From positions 1 to 64,000 of the forward strand of contig JAKADK010000004.1 in assembly GCA_021820665.1 (NCBI GenBank): a DNA stretch of 64,000 nt, read 5' to 3'. Positions 1-8,679 of this stretch are shown piece by piece. The position numbers were made by a program, and so were the translations under genes. Origin of the DNA: Actinomycetes bacterium (GTDB lineage Bacteria; Actinomycetota; Acidimicrobiia; Acidimicrobiales; RAAP-2). Every line of letters starts with the position of its first letter. The first letter of the stretch is position 1. The notes below the pieces were generated by a model that saw only the letters and a list, made by a program, of their open reading frames with translations, was not told the origin of the DNA and searched no databases.

Positions 1-238
1 CTCGTTAGCCAGCTGTTTGACCTCACCCTCGAAGTGCTCGACTCCGACGATCGCTGGCGCACCCGCTGAAGCCCTCAGGATCCGCGACCAGCGATGCATC
101 ACCGGTCAAGAAAGTGCGAAAGTCCACTTCTACGGCCACCAGGATGGCCCGGTCACCTGACGGTCCGCTATCAAAACGCGCACGCAGCGGCAAGAAGACT
201 TCGGTGACCACACCCGCCAGCCACCGCCAGCATTTCAT
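1..238 (-). other. Left-edge segment, unassigned reading frames
   Basis: Two minus-strand frames are open here and neither resembles a family I recognise. One starts at 238 and stops at 23 (71 codons). The other begins GTG-ATG at 102/99 and stays open to the window edge, so it could be the start of a gene lying mostly outside the window. They may also be frameshifted parts of one decayed gene. Between 239 and 360 there is no gene; a TTGACA hexamer at 279-284 is a possible -35 box for the giant gene that follows. Confidence 0.2.
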
Positions 239-360
239 CCGTCGTTACTGACCGCCAGGTCATGAGACCTCAAAGGACTTGACACGCACCGTGACGATGT
301 GAAAAAGTAATCGTCGCCAATCGGTTTGCTCGCATTTAGCGAGTTGGGTAGGGGGGATCG

Positions 361-3300
361 ATGGGACCTTCGAAGGGTGTCGTGCGCCCAGTTGCCAATA
401 CGATTCTCGCGTTGTCGATCCTGGTTGGGGCTGGCATCGCTGGATCGCTGGCAGTGCCCAGTAGCACCTCGGCTCGGTCGCAGTCTGGTTCGGCAGGCAG
501 CGCCTCTTCTTCGACCCCATCTGGCTCTTCGACCCCATCTGGTTCGGCCAGCACTCGAACTGGAAGTCCTCGTGTAGTTGTCGCGAGTGAGGCTTCCCCG
601 ACGCACAGCGTCATGAGCCAAGTCTCTCCATCGAAGGCGGGGCCGTCGCTGGAGCGCTCTTCAGTTGGTCAGCAGCCCTTCACCCTCTCACTAGGAACTA
701 GCGGAGCGACGATTCACGGCATCCCCACCCCGGCACAGAAGCCCGGACCCACCCAGACCACCACAACGGTGAGGATTCTCGGATCTCACAGTCAAGTCGC
801 GGTTCCGGCGAATGGGACGATCCCGTATGGCGAACTACTCACCGTCGTGGCCGAGGTCGACGAGATACCGGGCAACAAGCCCGTGACCTCGGGGATGGTT
901 GACTTCACCGAGAACGGCGCCTCCGTGAAGCCCGAGTTCTCGAACTCGGCCATCTGCCAGGCGGTCCCGGTCGTGAAGGGCACTGCGTCGTGTGCGATTA
1001 CGGCCTTGGCGGCGAACTCCACCCCGTACCAGTTTGGTGCCTCGTACACCCCAGCCCAAGGGTCTCTCATCGCGAGCAAGGTGGCTTCGGCACAGGGTCC
1101 CGCGGTCACGGTAGTGAAGGCCACCACCACCCTCACGCTCTCCGGGGGACCGGACACGTCTTCTCCGGGCAACGTACGCCTTCAGGCCGTCGTGGCGAAT
1201 CGCTCGGCCGGTTCCAGCCTGGCGCCCACCGGCACCGTGTCGTTTGAGCAGGGGGGCGTCGGGCTCATCTGCGAGCAAGGGCAACCGGTGCTGAGCGAGG
1301 CCACCTCCTCGTCGTCCAGCGTGTTCTGCAATGTGCCGGCGCCGAGCGGGACCACTACCTACACGGCTCTCTACATCCCGGCCAACAGCAGCGACTTCGC
1401 CGCGTCAGGTCCGGTCTCGACGTCAGTGGCGCCCGGTACCGGGAGCGCAACGGCAGGAGGGTCTGGCGCGTCTTCGCCGGAAGCGGCTCCCGCCGGGTCC
1501 TTTGGTCCCTCGATCTTGGCTGGCACTTCCACCACTGCTACGTCATGCTCCAGCATCTTCTCCACCTTGTGGAGCGACGGTCTCTCCGGTCCCACCACTC
1601 TGACCTTCTCGCCGGGGTCGTCCGCGTTGACTTTCTTGGCGAACCTCTCCCTCACCGAGGCCCAGACCTCGGGCCAGTGCTCGCCGTCTACGAGCATCGC
1701 GTTCAGCCAGGCCTCGCTGTCGCTGGCAGGAAGCACACTGAGCGGCACTGGTCTCGGCGGGACCATCACGGACGTGGCATCAACGTCGAGCTCACCCCAA
1801 TTGTGCATCACGTCGGGCAACCTCGGGGGCGAAGCGGTGACCGTCAGCGGGAGCCTGTGCTTCTCGATCTCGACCGCGTCGGCCAGCGGCGGCACGGTCG
1901 ACAACGTGAGTAGTGCATCGCTGAGCCAGGTCGGATCGGTGAGCATCATCCCGTCAGTCCTTACTCTGTCGGGGGTGAGCGTGAACATCAGCAACGGGAC
2001 TCCCCCCTCGACCTGCACGTTGTCCTCGAGCGGTGACTGGTGGCTCTCCGTGAGCGGAAACCTGGCACTGACGCTCTCGCAGCAAAACGTCTCGGCAAGT
2101 GGGACCGCAACAGGCTGCATCGACCTCTCGACGGGTACCTCGGGTACCTTTGAACTGACCTCTGACCTAGGCTCGATATCTCTTGGTTCGACGGTCTCGC
2201 TCCAGAGCTTTGACGTGATCCTTAAATACTCGTCTGGCTCGGGATTCGCGGCACAGGGTACAGCCCTCGTAACGATTAACATGCCGAGTGGCGGACAATT
2301 ATCCACGAGTCTGACGGTCGCTTTCGATAGCTCGGGGGCCCTGGTTGTTGGCGGGCAAGCCGACCTGTCGAGTTTCCTCCCCTCATCCTTAGGGGGCACC
2401 GCGTCTGCGTACCTGTACTACGCCACCGCCGCGTATCCGAGCTTTAATACCGGGGTCAGCGCCATCGGGACAATCGACCTCGTCCCGGGCCTTAATCTCG
2501 CGTTCTCCACGAGCCTTCCGGCTTCCTTTGTTACGTCGATGCAAAACACCGTCCACATCGACATACCTCAAAAAATTCTGGCGGTCGGATCATTCGACAC
2601 CTCGACGGACACCTTTAAGCTTGCCATCACCCTTACGTTCTCCTCTCCGGTCCAGCTGTTCGACAACCAGGGCGTGGCCCTCGATCTGAACTCGGCCAGC
2701 GTGACGCTTTCGGTGAGCCCTGTGCAGGTGAGCATTAGCTTCTCTATGAAGGGGACGTTGTATCCGGACGGCACTTCTGGACAGCAAGTGGCCGTCTCCG
2801 GGACCCTCTCCGCCGTGGTCGGCAGCAGTCCCTCCGTGTCGATCAGTGTCTCGGTGAACGAATCGACGCTGGGCAAATGCGGTAGTGGCAAGGGCTGGTC
2901 CAACGCCTTCAGCGACACTGGGCTCACCGTGAAGTGCGCGGAGCTGACGGTGGGCGTGACGGACGTGTTCCCCTTCGTGAAGGGGTCCATCAACGGAGTG
3001 ATCACCCAGCTACCTACCGACATGGCCAACGCCATCGGCTACCAGCAAAACGCGCCCATCGCCTTCGCCTTCGGCTTCAACCCGTACTACTTGGACTTGA
3101 GCATCGGCACGTACGGCTCCACCACACCCGCCCTGGAACCTCTCGCCTCATTCGATAATGGGAGCTACGCTACGGACCTCCAGGTCACCTACGCGCAGCT
3201 GTGCTTCATGCAGCCTGGTGCTACGCCAGTGTCCCTGGGCGGCGGGCTGACGTGCCGCCCTGGTTACGTCCTTGGATTCTCGGCAACCATCGACGTCTCC

Positions 3301-5664
3301 GTCTTCAAGAATCCGGTCACCGTCAACGTCCTCTCGTCGATGTCGATTGGCAATCCGACGAGTTTCGACTTCAGCGCCAACATCTCTCAGATCACCGTGG
3401 GAAGTGACCTCAACGTCGGCCCGGTGACACTCGTCGTGTGCGCCAGTACGGCGCAGACCTGTGACAACAACACCTCGTACTTCCAGTTCGAATTCGATGG
3501 CTCGTTCTCGTTGAGCGGATCCGCCATCGTTCCTAAATTTGTGGAGTTGAGCGGGTCGCTGTCCATGTCGCTGAACGTGAAACTGTCCACGAGCGGGTTC
3601 ACAGCTCTCGTGTCGGGATCTGGGAGTGGGTCGATAACCTCCTGGAATGCGTTCGCCAACTGTTCGGGGAAGTGGTACAACCCCTTGACCTGGTACTGCG
3701 CCGGGGGCTGGGGAAGCACCACGAGCGTCAGTTTCACACTGGGCTCTACCGGCATCTCGGCGAACTCGACCGGAGTGACGCTGTCGGTGGATGGCACTAA
3801 CATCACCTTCCCGTTCAGCTCTGCTAGTCAGTCGGTAGTTCCCCCTCCCACCACAAGCACCACCCTCTCTTCGTCGGTGAACGGCTCGTCGTCGACCACA
3901 TCGACGTACGGGCAGCCGGTCGTGCTCACGGCCACCGTGTCCGCATCGGGGGCCACGTTCGACGGTGGCGGGTCGGTGTCCTTCTACCTTGACTCAACCA
4001 ACGGCCAATTCGCCATTCCCGGGTGCAGCGGTGCCAACGCGGTGGCGCTTCAAGACAACAGCGGGTCCTACACCGCGACGTGCACGACGTCGACAAACGT
4101 GGTTCCATCGTCGGGTGACACCATGATCCTGCCCGCCGGGTCCGATTCCGTCGTCGCCCAGTACAGTGGCAACTCGAACTTCCCCGTTTCGACGTCGAGC
4201 GCGGTGACCGAGACGGTGAACGCGGCGACCCCCACTCTGGCGATCTCCGCTACTCCGAGTCCCGACTACTACGGCCAATCGTTGACACTCTCGGTAAAAG
4301 TGTCTCCAACCGACGGTGGCGGAACGGTGACGTTCAAGGACAATGGGACGAGCATCACGGGCTGTTCCAGCCTGAAGCTCGCGGGGAACGCCGGGTTGGG
4401 CCTGGGCACCGACGACACCGCTCAGGCGTCGTGTTCCGTCGGGAACTCTTGGAACGCCGGCACGCATTCCATCACCGTCAGCTACTCGGGCGACGTCAGC
4501 GCCCTGAAGGCTCAGTCGAGCGCCGACGTTGTGGTGAAAAAGGACAACACCACGACGAGCGTGTCGGTGTCGCCGACGCAGGCGACCTACGGCAATGAGT
4601 CGGCGTCCGTCTTCACCGTGAACGTCACGACGGCTCACGGCGAGTCGCTGCCCACGACCGACAAGGTGACGGTGCACGTCGGCTCGGCCTCCTGCACGGC
4701 GTCCGTGGCCCCGTCCACCGGCGGCGGGACGGGATCGTGCTCGATCGGCGACACGGCCCTGGGAGCGAGCAGCACCGCCTATGTGGTGACCGCCACCTAC
4801 CCGGGCGACGCCGACCTAAACGCCTCCGCTCAAGCAACGGCTACCACCGGGCTCACCGTGAACAAGGACAACACCGTGACAACGGTCTCCGCCTCGCCAT
4901 CGTCGGCTCCCTACGCTTCCGAGACTGCGGTGATCTTCAGGGTCACCGTCGCCCCTCACTACGGTGAGACCGGCCCGAGTAACGAGAGTGTCACCATCAA
5001 GGTGGGTTCGACGAGTTGTCATGCCACTCTCACCGATGGCGTGGGATCGTGCAGCATCACGCCCGCGGTGCTACCCGTTGGCGGACCGTACTTGGTGTCG
5101 GTCACCTACCCTGGTGACAGCAACTTCTTCAGTTCGAGCGGCACGAACTCCTTCAGCGTGGTCACCAGTTCGATGCCCGACTGCTCGAACTACGCGGGGG
5201 CCAACTTGGCCGGTGCCGACCTGGCCGGCGCCGACCTGGCCGGCTGCAACCTCGCTGGAGCGGATCTGAAGTACGCCGATCTCGAGGGAGCGAACCTGGC
5301 TGGTGCGAACCTACAGGGCACGAACTTGAAAGGGGCCATACTCCAAGGCGACAACTTGGTCGGTGCTGACCTCCAGGGGGCGAACCTCATGGGCGACAAC
5401 GTCGAGTACGCGAACTTGCAGGGCGTCGATATGAAGCAGGCGAACCTGCAGGGTGCAAACCTCTATCTCACCTACGACTTCAGCGGAGCAAACCTTGAGG
5501 GCGTTAACTTCCAATACGCCAACCTCGCCTACGCCAACCTGGAGTACGCCAACCTGACGAATGTGAATTTCCACCACGCCAACCTGGAGTACGCCAACCT
5601 GACGAATGCCGTCATCTCGGGGACGCAGTTCCGAGGAGCCATCCTGACAGGAGTCATTACCTAA
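361..5664 (+). CDS. Giant secreted protein: Ig-like domains, beta-rich core, pentapeptide-repeat tail
   Basis: A 1767-residue exported protein. The start is supported by an AGGGGGG ribosome site 6-7 nt before ATG. Residues about 13-33 are a hydrophobic signal segment, followed by a Ser/Gly/Thr linker. Residues about 130-340 look like two bacterial Ig-like domains (TTTVRI..., TTTLTL... strands). Residues about 385-1150 are a Ser/Gly/Val/Thr-rich beta region of no named family that is clearly homologous to the core of the protein at 59613-64000 (shared YLYYA, GTIDL, SIGT..TPALEP, FEFDGS and FTLG motifs). Residues about 1160-1600 hold four more Ig-like repeats. Residues about 1607-1767 are roughly 30 pentapeptide repeats of A(N/D)LxG type, predicting a right-handed beta-helix tail. 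No LPXTG or C-terminal membrane helix is visible, so it is probably released or held non-covalently. Its base use is less G+C-biased than its neighbours. Function is unknown; adhesion or surface structure is inference. Confidence 0.85.
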   Translation: MGPSKGVVRPVANTILALSILVGAGIAGSLAVPSSTSARSQSGSAGSASSSTPSGSSTPSGSASTRTGSPRVVVASEASPTHSVMSQVSPSKAGPSLERSSVGQQPFTLSLGTSGATIHGIPTPAQKPGPTQTTTTVRILGSHSQVAVPANGTIPYGELLTVVAEVDEIPGNKPVTSGMVDFTENGASVKPEFSNSAICQAVPVVKGTASCAITALAANSTPYQFGASYTPAQGSLIASKVASAQGPAVTVVKATTTLTLSGGPDTSSPGNVRLQAVVANRSAGSSLAPTGTVSFEQGGVGLICEQGQPVLSEATSSSSSVFCNVPAPSGTTTYTALYIPANSSDFAASGPVSTSVAPGTGSATAGGSGASSPEAAPAGSFGPSILAGTSTTATSCSSIFSTLWSDGLSGPTTLTFSPGSSALTFLANLSLTEAQTSGQCSPSTSIAFSQASLSLAGSTLSGTGLGGTITDVASTSSSPQLCITSGNLGGEAVTVSGSLCFSISTASASGGTVDNVSSASLSQVGSVSIIPSVLTLSGVSVNISNGTPPSTCTLSSSGDWWLSVSGNLALTLSQQNVSASGTATGCIDLSTGTSGTFELTSDLGSISLGSTVSLQSFDVILKYSSGSGFAAQGTALVTINMPSGGQLSTSLTVAFDSSGALVVGGQADLSSFLPSSLGGTASAYLYYATAAYPSFNTGVSAIGTIDLVPGLNLAFSTSLPASFVTSMQNTVHIDIPQKILAVGSFDTSTDTFKLAITLTFSSPVQLFDNQGVALDLNSASVTLSVSPVQVSISFSMKGTLYPDGTSGQQVAVSGTLSAVVGSSPSVSISVSVNESTLGKCGSGKGWSNAFSDTGLTVKCAELTVGVTDVFPFVKGSINGVITQLPTDMANAIGYQQNAPIAFAFGFNPYYLDLSIGTYGSTTPALEPLASFDNGSYATDLQVTYAQLCFMQPGATPVSLGGGLTCRPGYVLGFSATIDVSVFKNPVTVNVLSSMSIGNPTSFDFSANISQITVGSDLNVGPVTLVVCASTAQTCDNNTSYFQFEFDGSFSLSGSAIVPKFVELSGSLSMSLNVKLSTSGFTALVSGSGSGSITSWNAFANCSGKWYNPLTWYCAGGWGSTTSVSFTLGSTGISANSTGVTLSVDGTNITFPFSSASQSVVPPPTTSTTLSSSVNGSSSTTSTYGQPVVLTATVSASGATFDGGGSVSFYLDSTNGQFAIPGCSGANAVALQDNSGSYTATCTTSTNVVPSSGDTMILPAGSDSVVAQYSGNSNFPVSTSSAVTETVNAATPTLAISATPSPDYYGQSLTLSVKVSPTDGGGTVTFKDNGTSITGCSSLKLAGNAGLGLGTDDTAQASCSVGNSWNAGTHSITVSYSGDVSALKAQSSADVVVKKDNTTTSVSVSPTQATYGNESASVFTVNVTTAHGESLPTTDKVTVHVGSASCTASVAPSTGGGTGSCSIGDTALGASSTAYVVTATYPGDADLNASAQATATTGLTVNKDNTVTTVSASPSSAPYASETAVIFRVTVAPHYGETGPSNESVTIKVGSTSCHATLTDGVGSCSITPAVLPVGGPYLVSVTYPGDSNFFSSSGTNSFSVVTSSMPDCSNYAGANLAGADLAGADLAGCNLAGADLKYADLEGANLAGANLQGTNLKGAILQGDNLVGADLQGANLMGDNVEYANLQGVDMKQANLQGANLYLTYDFSGANLEGVNFQYANLAYANLEYANLTNVNFHHANLEYANLTNAVISGTQFRGAILTGVIT
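508..543 (+). repeat. 18-bp tandem duplication in the linker of the giant secreted gene
   Basis: The unit TCTTCGACCCCATCTGGC occurs at 508-525 and, with one change, at 526-543. It keeps frame and repeats six linker residues (SSTPSG) just after the signal segment. Confidence 0.85.
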
Positions 5665-5968
5665 CGGGAAACCGCTCCGCACGATACGGCGGGTTGCCCA
5701 TTCGCCGTTCCAGGGTCCAGGTGCAAACGGGCTCCGGGGGTGCTGTGGTCGGTGCCGGCAAGGCGCAGGCGGCACCAAACCCTTGAACCGCAGCCAGATC
5801 TCGGCGCTAACGGAGGCCGTGCGTGCCCTCCTGACGGCTCTGGATGCAGGTGAGGTCGACGCGTCAGCGACGAACCGGGCGCGGGGCGGGTCGAAGGTGC
5901 CCTTGCCACTCTTGAAACGGTGCTGGGCAGCCGTTCCGCCCCTCCGGGTTGAAAGCAAATGACCCTCG
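5665..5968. other. Intergenic stretch without a recognisable gene
   Basis: About 300 bases between the giant gene and the transposase remnant. Frames are open on the minus strand but match nothing I recognise, and the expected C-terminal half of an IS3-type transposase is not legible here. No clear terminator is visible. Confidence 0.4.
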
Positions 5969-6345
5969 TCAGCTACCTACGAGGGCACGGATGTGCCTAC
6001 CAGCTGCGGAAGCCCGGTCTTGGGCCAGGCTCTCGAGGCACCAGACCACGTCGTCGGCGTCGATGGAGCGTTCGACGCCGGTGGCCAGAGCCTCCCTCGT
6101 GCACTCGTCGACGACGTTCAAGAACTTGAGCATCCTTTCGTCGTTGGCCTGGTCAAACTGGAAGTCGCAGGCCCACACGACGTTGGGCCGGATCGGTCAG
6201 AAGGGACCGACCGGGCGCCCGATCCCCCGGAGAGGCTTCTTGCGCTTCCAGTAGGGCACACGCGGCCTTCGGAGATCCAGAGGCGGTGGATCCGCTTGTG
6301 GTTGGCCCGCCAGCTGGCCTTCTTGGCCTCTACGGCCGCTCGGCG
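5969..6345 (-). pseudogene. IS3-family transposase (OrfB) remnant
   Basis: The minus strand encodes a degraded integrase core. In one frame (about 6340-6270) it reads NHKRIHRLWISEGR, typical of the region before the catalytic core. After a frameshift, another frame (6178-5969) reads WACDFQFDQANDERMLKFLN followed by VVDECTREALA, the classic IS3 OrfB stretch around the first catalytic Asp. The frame then stops, so the second Asp and the Glu of the DDE triad are missing. No OrfA and no terminal inverted repeats could be found. This is a dead fragment of a former insertion next to the giant secreted gene. Confidence 0.75.
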
Positions 6346-6410
6346 CTACCCCCCAGCGGGGGCAGGGGGAGAAGTCCCGGAGCCACGCCCATAAGGCGAG
6401 CTCCGTGTCG

Positions 6411-6578
6411 TCAGGCGGCCAGCGACAGACCTCGGCGCTCGTTCCCGTGGGCCCCGAAGCCGCGGGCCGGATCGACGCGCCCGGAACGGGCCCGGACCCA
6501 CTCGATCAGGCGCGCCAACGCCAACTGCAGCCCGACCACGGCAAGCTGAAGGAGCACTCCTTCCACCAGGATCTCCAC
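6411..6578 (-). CDS. Possible 55-residue small hydrophobic protein
   Basis: A GTG-started frame of 55 codons ending at TGA (6411-6413). It is preceded by an excellent Shine-Dalgarno sequence, GAGGAGGG, at 6585-6592, six bases before the GTG. Residues 2-26 (EILVEGVLLQLAVVGLQLAL) form a hydrophobic or amphipathic helix, followed by a basic tail rich in Arg and Gly. It could be a small membrane protein. I recognise no family. Support is only the strong ribosome site and the helix, so it may be spurious. Confidence 0.4.
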   Translation of the reverse strand: MEILVEGVLLQLAVVGLQLALARLIEWVRARSGRVDPARGFGAHGNERRGLSLAA

Positions 6579-6987
6579 AAGGCACCCTCCTCATTCCCGG
6601 CATCGCCTGCCGTCCCGCCCCAGCATGGCAACGTCGGGTGAACGCACGCGAACGACAGCGGTAACGGGAGGTGACCTCCGGGTGAATTCTTCCCTTCACC
6701 CAGCCGACTGCCCCGCCTGGCGGGCTTTACGCCTCGTCGCGGTGGCGAACTGGGAGCTCGGCGGCAGAGCGCAACGCTGCGATATTGGGTCGGATCCCCG
6801 GAGGCTCCGAAGCCACCCGGTCGTGCCATCCGCAAGCCGTACCCCCGTTTGCCCGCGGGCCCGTCAAGGTCCGGGTCAAACTGGTCGATGACGCAATGGC
6901 GCGGTGATCGCAGTCAGTGGCGCCTGTTCAGCGCGGCGACGACCGACAGGATACGGGTACCCCTTGTGGTGGAAGGTGGAGACGAAC
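6579..6987. other. Intergenic region upstream of the NERD gene
   Basis: About 400 bases with no supportable gene. It holds the ribosome site of the small minus-strand frame (6585-6592) and the upstream region of the NERD gene. The NERD frame is open back to an ATG at 6904, but those codons are Arg-rich and unlike the rest of the protein. Confidence 0.4.
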
Positions 6988-8157
6988 GTGGCGACGATCG
7001 GGAGCAGCGAAGGGTGGTGGTTGGCATCCGACGGGAACTGGTACCCACCGGAGCTCCATCCCGACCGGCAACCCACCGCGACGTCCGAGCCCGCCGCAAC
7101 GACTTCTTCTCCCGCGACAGTGGGTACGACTTCGGGTAACAACGGCGAGGCCATCATGGGCCCAGGCTCCCGGTACGAACGGCTGGTCTCCGGCGGCACG
7201 TGCGTGGTGTGTGGAGCGACGCTCCCCCCGGGGGCGCCCGGGTGGCGTGACCCGGAAACCGGCGGCGTCTCGTGCCCGACCTGCCCGCCGACGCAGCCCC
7301 GTGGCCGTTCCGGGGCGGAACCCTTGGGCGCGGCGCCAGGGGAGGAAGCCCGTCCAGGGCCACGAGGCCCCTCGAACCCGGGGGCTGCCAGCGGCTACAG
7401 CCCCTCGAACCCCGAGCTCTGGGGCGAGGCGTCACCCGCATCGAGCCCCTACAGCCCGTATGTCCCGTCGAACCCGGGCGCCGTCGGTGGCTACAGCCCG
7501 CCGAGCACGGGGATTCCGCAGGACGCACTGCCGACATCGAGCCCCTACAGCCCGTCGGCGCCGTTCAATCTGCCCAAGACCGAACCGGGCATCGCCGGTA
7601 CCGCGTCCCCCTCCCCTCCTACGACCGGCACCTGGTTCCGGGGAAGCGGTGGGGAACCGTCAGCGCTCCGCACCGTCCAGGAGGCGTTGGCCGGCCGGGC
7701 CTGCATGCTCACGGACCGGAAGATCCCCGGCGGTCTGGCTCAGCTGGATCTCCTCGTCGTCGCGTCGTCGGGCGTGTGGGTCGTGAGCTCGCGACGTTCG
7801 CACGGGCTCATCGAGTACAAGAACGCTGGCGGGCCCCTGCGTAACGACCGTCGACTGGTCATCGGCGGGACCGACGAGACCGCGTCGGTGGAGCAACTGG
7901 CCGGAGACCTCGTGCCGGTGACGAACATCATCGCCAATCCCACCATTCCCGTTTCCGCCGCCCTCGTCCTCGTCGACGGAGACTGGGGGGGTAAATCCGC
8001 GCTCCGCATGCTGGCAAAGCGACCGTACCGACACCTGGGCGTCTACGTGACGTGGCCCGCAGCCCTCATCAAGATCATCGAACAGCCAGGCCCGTTGAGC
8101 CCGGACGGGATCCAGTCGATGACGGGGATCCTGGAGCGCAAGCTCCCCTCCGGCTGA
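6988..8157 (+). CDS. NERD-domain protein with Trp-rich N-terminal motif and zinc ribbon
   Basis: About 389 residues from a GTG preceded by AAGGTGGAG; an ATG at 6904 would add 28 unlikely residues. Near the start is EGWWLASDGNWYPPE, like the short Trp-rich DUF2510 motif of actinobacterial membrane-associated proteins. Next is a CVVC...CPTC pair spaced like a zinc ribbon. A long disordered Pro/Ser/Tyr segment follows with repeated SSPYSP and SNPGA.GGYSP units. The C-terminal 160 residues (from TVQEALAGRACMLTDRKIPG, with QLDLLVVASSGVWVV) match the NERD domain, a nuclease-related fold often found in DNA-processing or stress proteins. No transmembrane helix is seen. Biochemical role unknown. Confidence 0.75.
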   Translation: MATIGSSEGWWLASDGNWYPPELHPDRQPTATSEPAATTSSPATVGTTSGNNGEAIMGPGSRYERLVSGGTCVVCGATLPPGAPGWRDPETGGVSCPTCPPTQPRGRSGAEPLGAAPGEEARPGPRGPSNPGAASGYSPSNPELWGEASPASSPYSPYVPSNPGAVGGYSPPSTGIPQDALPTSSPYSPSAPFNLPKTEPGIAGTASPSPPTTGTWFRGSGGEPSALRTVQEALAGRACMLTDRKIPGGLAQLDLLVVASSGVWVVSSRRSHGLIEYKNAGGPLRNDRRLVIGGTDETASVEQLAGDLVPVTNIIANPTIPVSAALVLVDGDWGGKSALRMLAKRPYRHLGVYVTWPAALIKIIEQPGPLSPDGIQSMTGILERKLPSG

Positions 8158-8165
8158 TCGATCTC

Positions 8166-8181
8166 CGCCCGGACCCGGGCG
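8166..8181. terminator. Short GC hairpin between convergent genes
   Basis: CGCCCG and CGGGCG form a perfect 6-bp stem around a 4-base loop, just after the NERD stop and before the end of the convergent AhpD-like gene. There is no U-tract, as is common in high-G+C actinobacteria, so this is only a candidate bidirectional terminator. Confidence 0.4.
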
Positions 8182-8234
8182 TCGGGCGGCGCGTCCTCCA
8201 CTCCCCGAGGACCCTTCGAGACGCCTGCCCGGGG

Positions 8235-8594
8235 TCAGCCCCCCTGAGGCTCCACCGGCGTGGCGTACTCGCCGAAGGCCTCCAGGGCCCGGGGACCCCA
8301 GACCGTTCCCGGACCCCCGTTCATCATGATCGCCACCCCCATCGCCTCGGCCACCTCGGCCTCCGTCACCCCGCGGGCGGCAGCACCGCGAGCATGGGCG
8401 GCGACGCACCCGTCGCACTCCCGAGTCACGGCGATCGCCAGCGCAATGAGCTCCTTCGTCGCCGCGCTCAGTGCCCCGTCGGCCATGGCGGCACGGTGGA
8501 GCGAGGAATAGCCGGCGAGGACGTCCGGCACCAGACCCCGTAGCCGGCGTGCCGGCTCCCGGAGCTCGTTTTGCACATCGTGTGCGTGACCCAT
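8235..8594 (-). CDS. AhpD-like / carboxymuconolactone decarboxylase family protein
   Basis: A 119-residue single-domain protein starting at ATG 8594, with GAGGAGAG just upstream as ribosome site. It carries the AhpD-type active site, KELIALAIAVTRECDGC followed by VAAH: a CxxC pair (C60, C63) with His67, preceded by the conserved Glu. Members are alkylhydroperoxidase-like thiol enzymes or decarboxylases acting in the cytoplasm as oligomers. The C-terminal GGPGTVWGPRALEAF is typical of the CMD-type subgroup. It stands alone, convergent with the NERD gene and divergent from the molybdenum island. Whether it is a peroxidase cannot be told from sequence. Confidence 0.85.
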   Translation of the reverse strand: MGHAHDVQNELREPARRLRGLVPDVLAGYSSLHRAAMADGALSAATKELIALAIAVTRECDGCVAAHARGAAARGVTEAEVAEAMGVAIMMNGGPGTVWGPRALEAFGEYATPVEPQGG

Positions 8595-8667
8595 GGGCAC
8601 TCTCCTCGTCTCGGCATCCGGCTGGCCTCGCCGCGCTTGACCGACTGTAACCTCCGTTCTCGTCCCG

Positions 8668-8679
8668 TAGGATCGGCCC
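8668..8679 (+). promoter_or_regulatory. -10 box of a leaderless start
   Basis: TAGGAT at 8668-8673, six bases, then the GTG of the MogA-MoaC gene. No Shine-Dalgarno is present, so transcription probably begins at the start codon. Confidence 0.6.
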
